Below are positions 63,996 through 64,000 of a DNA stretch of 64,000 bases, one piece after another. The stretch's first letter is position 1. Each line of letters starts with the position of its first letter. Source of the DNA: Rhodobacter calidifons. Lineage in GTDB: Bacteria; Pseudomonadota; Alphaproteobacteria; Rhodobacterales; Rhodobacteraceae. The stretch covers positions 25,475 through 89,474 of the forward strand of contig NZ_JAANHS010000011.1 of NCBI RefSeq assembly GCF_011174775.1, given 5' to 3'. Under the pieces are notes generated by a model, which worked only from the letters and a program-made list of their open reading frames with translations, had not been told where the DNA came from and made no database searches. Position numbers and translations under genes: made by a program.

Positions 63996-64000
63996 CCCCC

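Overview
The window reads as a high-GC alphaproteobacterial chromosome segment, most likely Rhodobacteraceae/Paracoccaceae. The evidence is a Rhodobacter-type uptake-hydrogenase cluster with hupTUV, a class I lysyl-tRNA synthetase, and the style of genes and intergenic palindromes. No rRNA gene or CRISPR array was seen. One tRNA gene, tRNA-Ser(GCU), is present.

Region 1 (1-15.4 kb) is a [NiFe] uptake hydrogenase locus. On the minus strand lies hupD-F-G-H-J-K-hypA-hypB, where hypB runs off the left edge. Divergent from it on the plus strand are hupT-U-V (hydrogen sensing), hypF, and then hupS-L-E-C (the enzyme, a nickel-permease-like protein and the cytochrome b anchor). The catalytic subunits look intact. 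The hydrogen-sensing arm does not: hupT is frameshifted in a G9 tract, and HupV has Gly in place of the first Cys of its C-terminal nickel-binding motif. The predicted start of hupC is out of frame by one base in a C9 tract. Two separate one-base excesses in 9-nt homopolymers could be sequence errors or slippage. The HupV substitution is not of that type.

Region 2 (15.6-24.3 kb) holds a TerB-like gene, lysK, a CHAD-domain gene, a DUF4864 secreted protein, a free-standing 762-residue beta-helix (tailspike/pectate-lyase-like) protein, a HugZ-like flavin-binding protein and a SulP transporter. Region 3 (24.4-34.5 kb) is an acetate/short-chain-acid uptake and signalling module: acs, adk, a DUF4212 + SSS symporter pair, a cNMP/CBS/DUF294 protein, a small membrane protein, a receiver-only response regulator, and an unusual fusion of a membrane PAS sensor with a DnaQ-type exonuclease. 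Region 4 (34.6-47.6 kb) contains truA, ycjX-ycjF, pth, an FkbM methyltransferase, rplY, an MFS transporter, a TetR-aruH-aruI arginine transaminase cassette, a CDF exporter, an SH3 protein and a 2-hydroxyacid dehydrogenase. Several convergent gene ends carry stacks of two or three perfect hairpins that look like one mobile or REP-like family.

Region 5 (47.8-49.8 kb) has three tandem paralogous miniproteins (signal peptide, AGGPVxIEE motif, one membrane segment, acidic tail), each with its own leader, followed by tRNA-Ser(GCU). Region 6 (49.9-64 kb) is a mosaic island: a GIY-YIG protein, then hsdM-hsdS-hsdR-M48 metallopeptidase (type I restriction-modification), then a sharp junction into a decaying prophage. 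The phage part has a protease/capsid fusion gene truncated at its 5' end and frameshifted, DUF2190, head-tail and tail genes, and an opposite-strand HEPN-like cargo gene.
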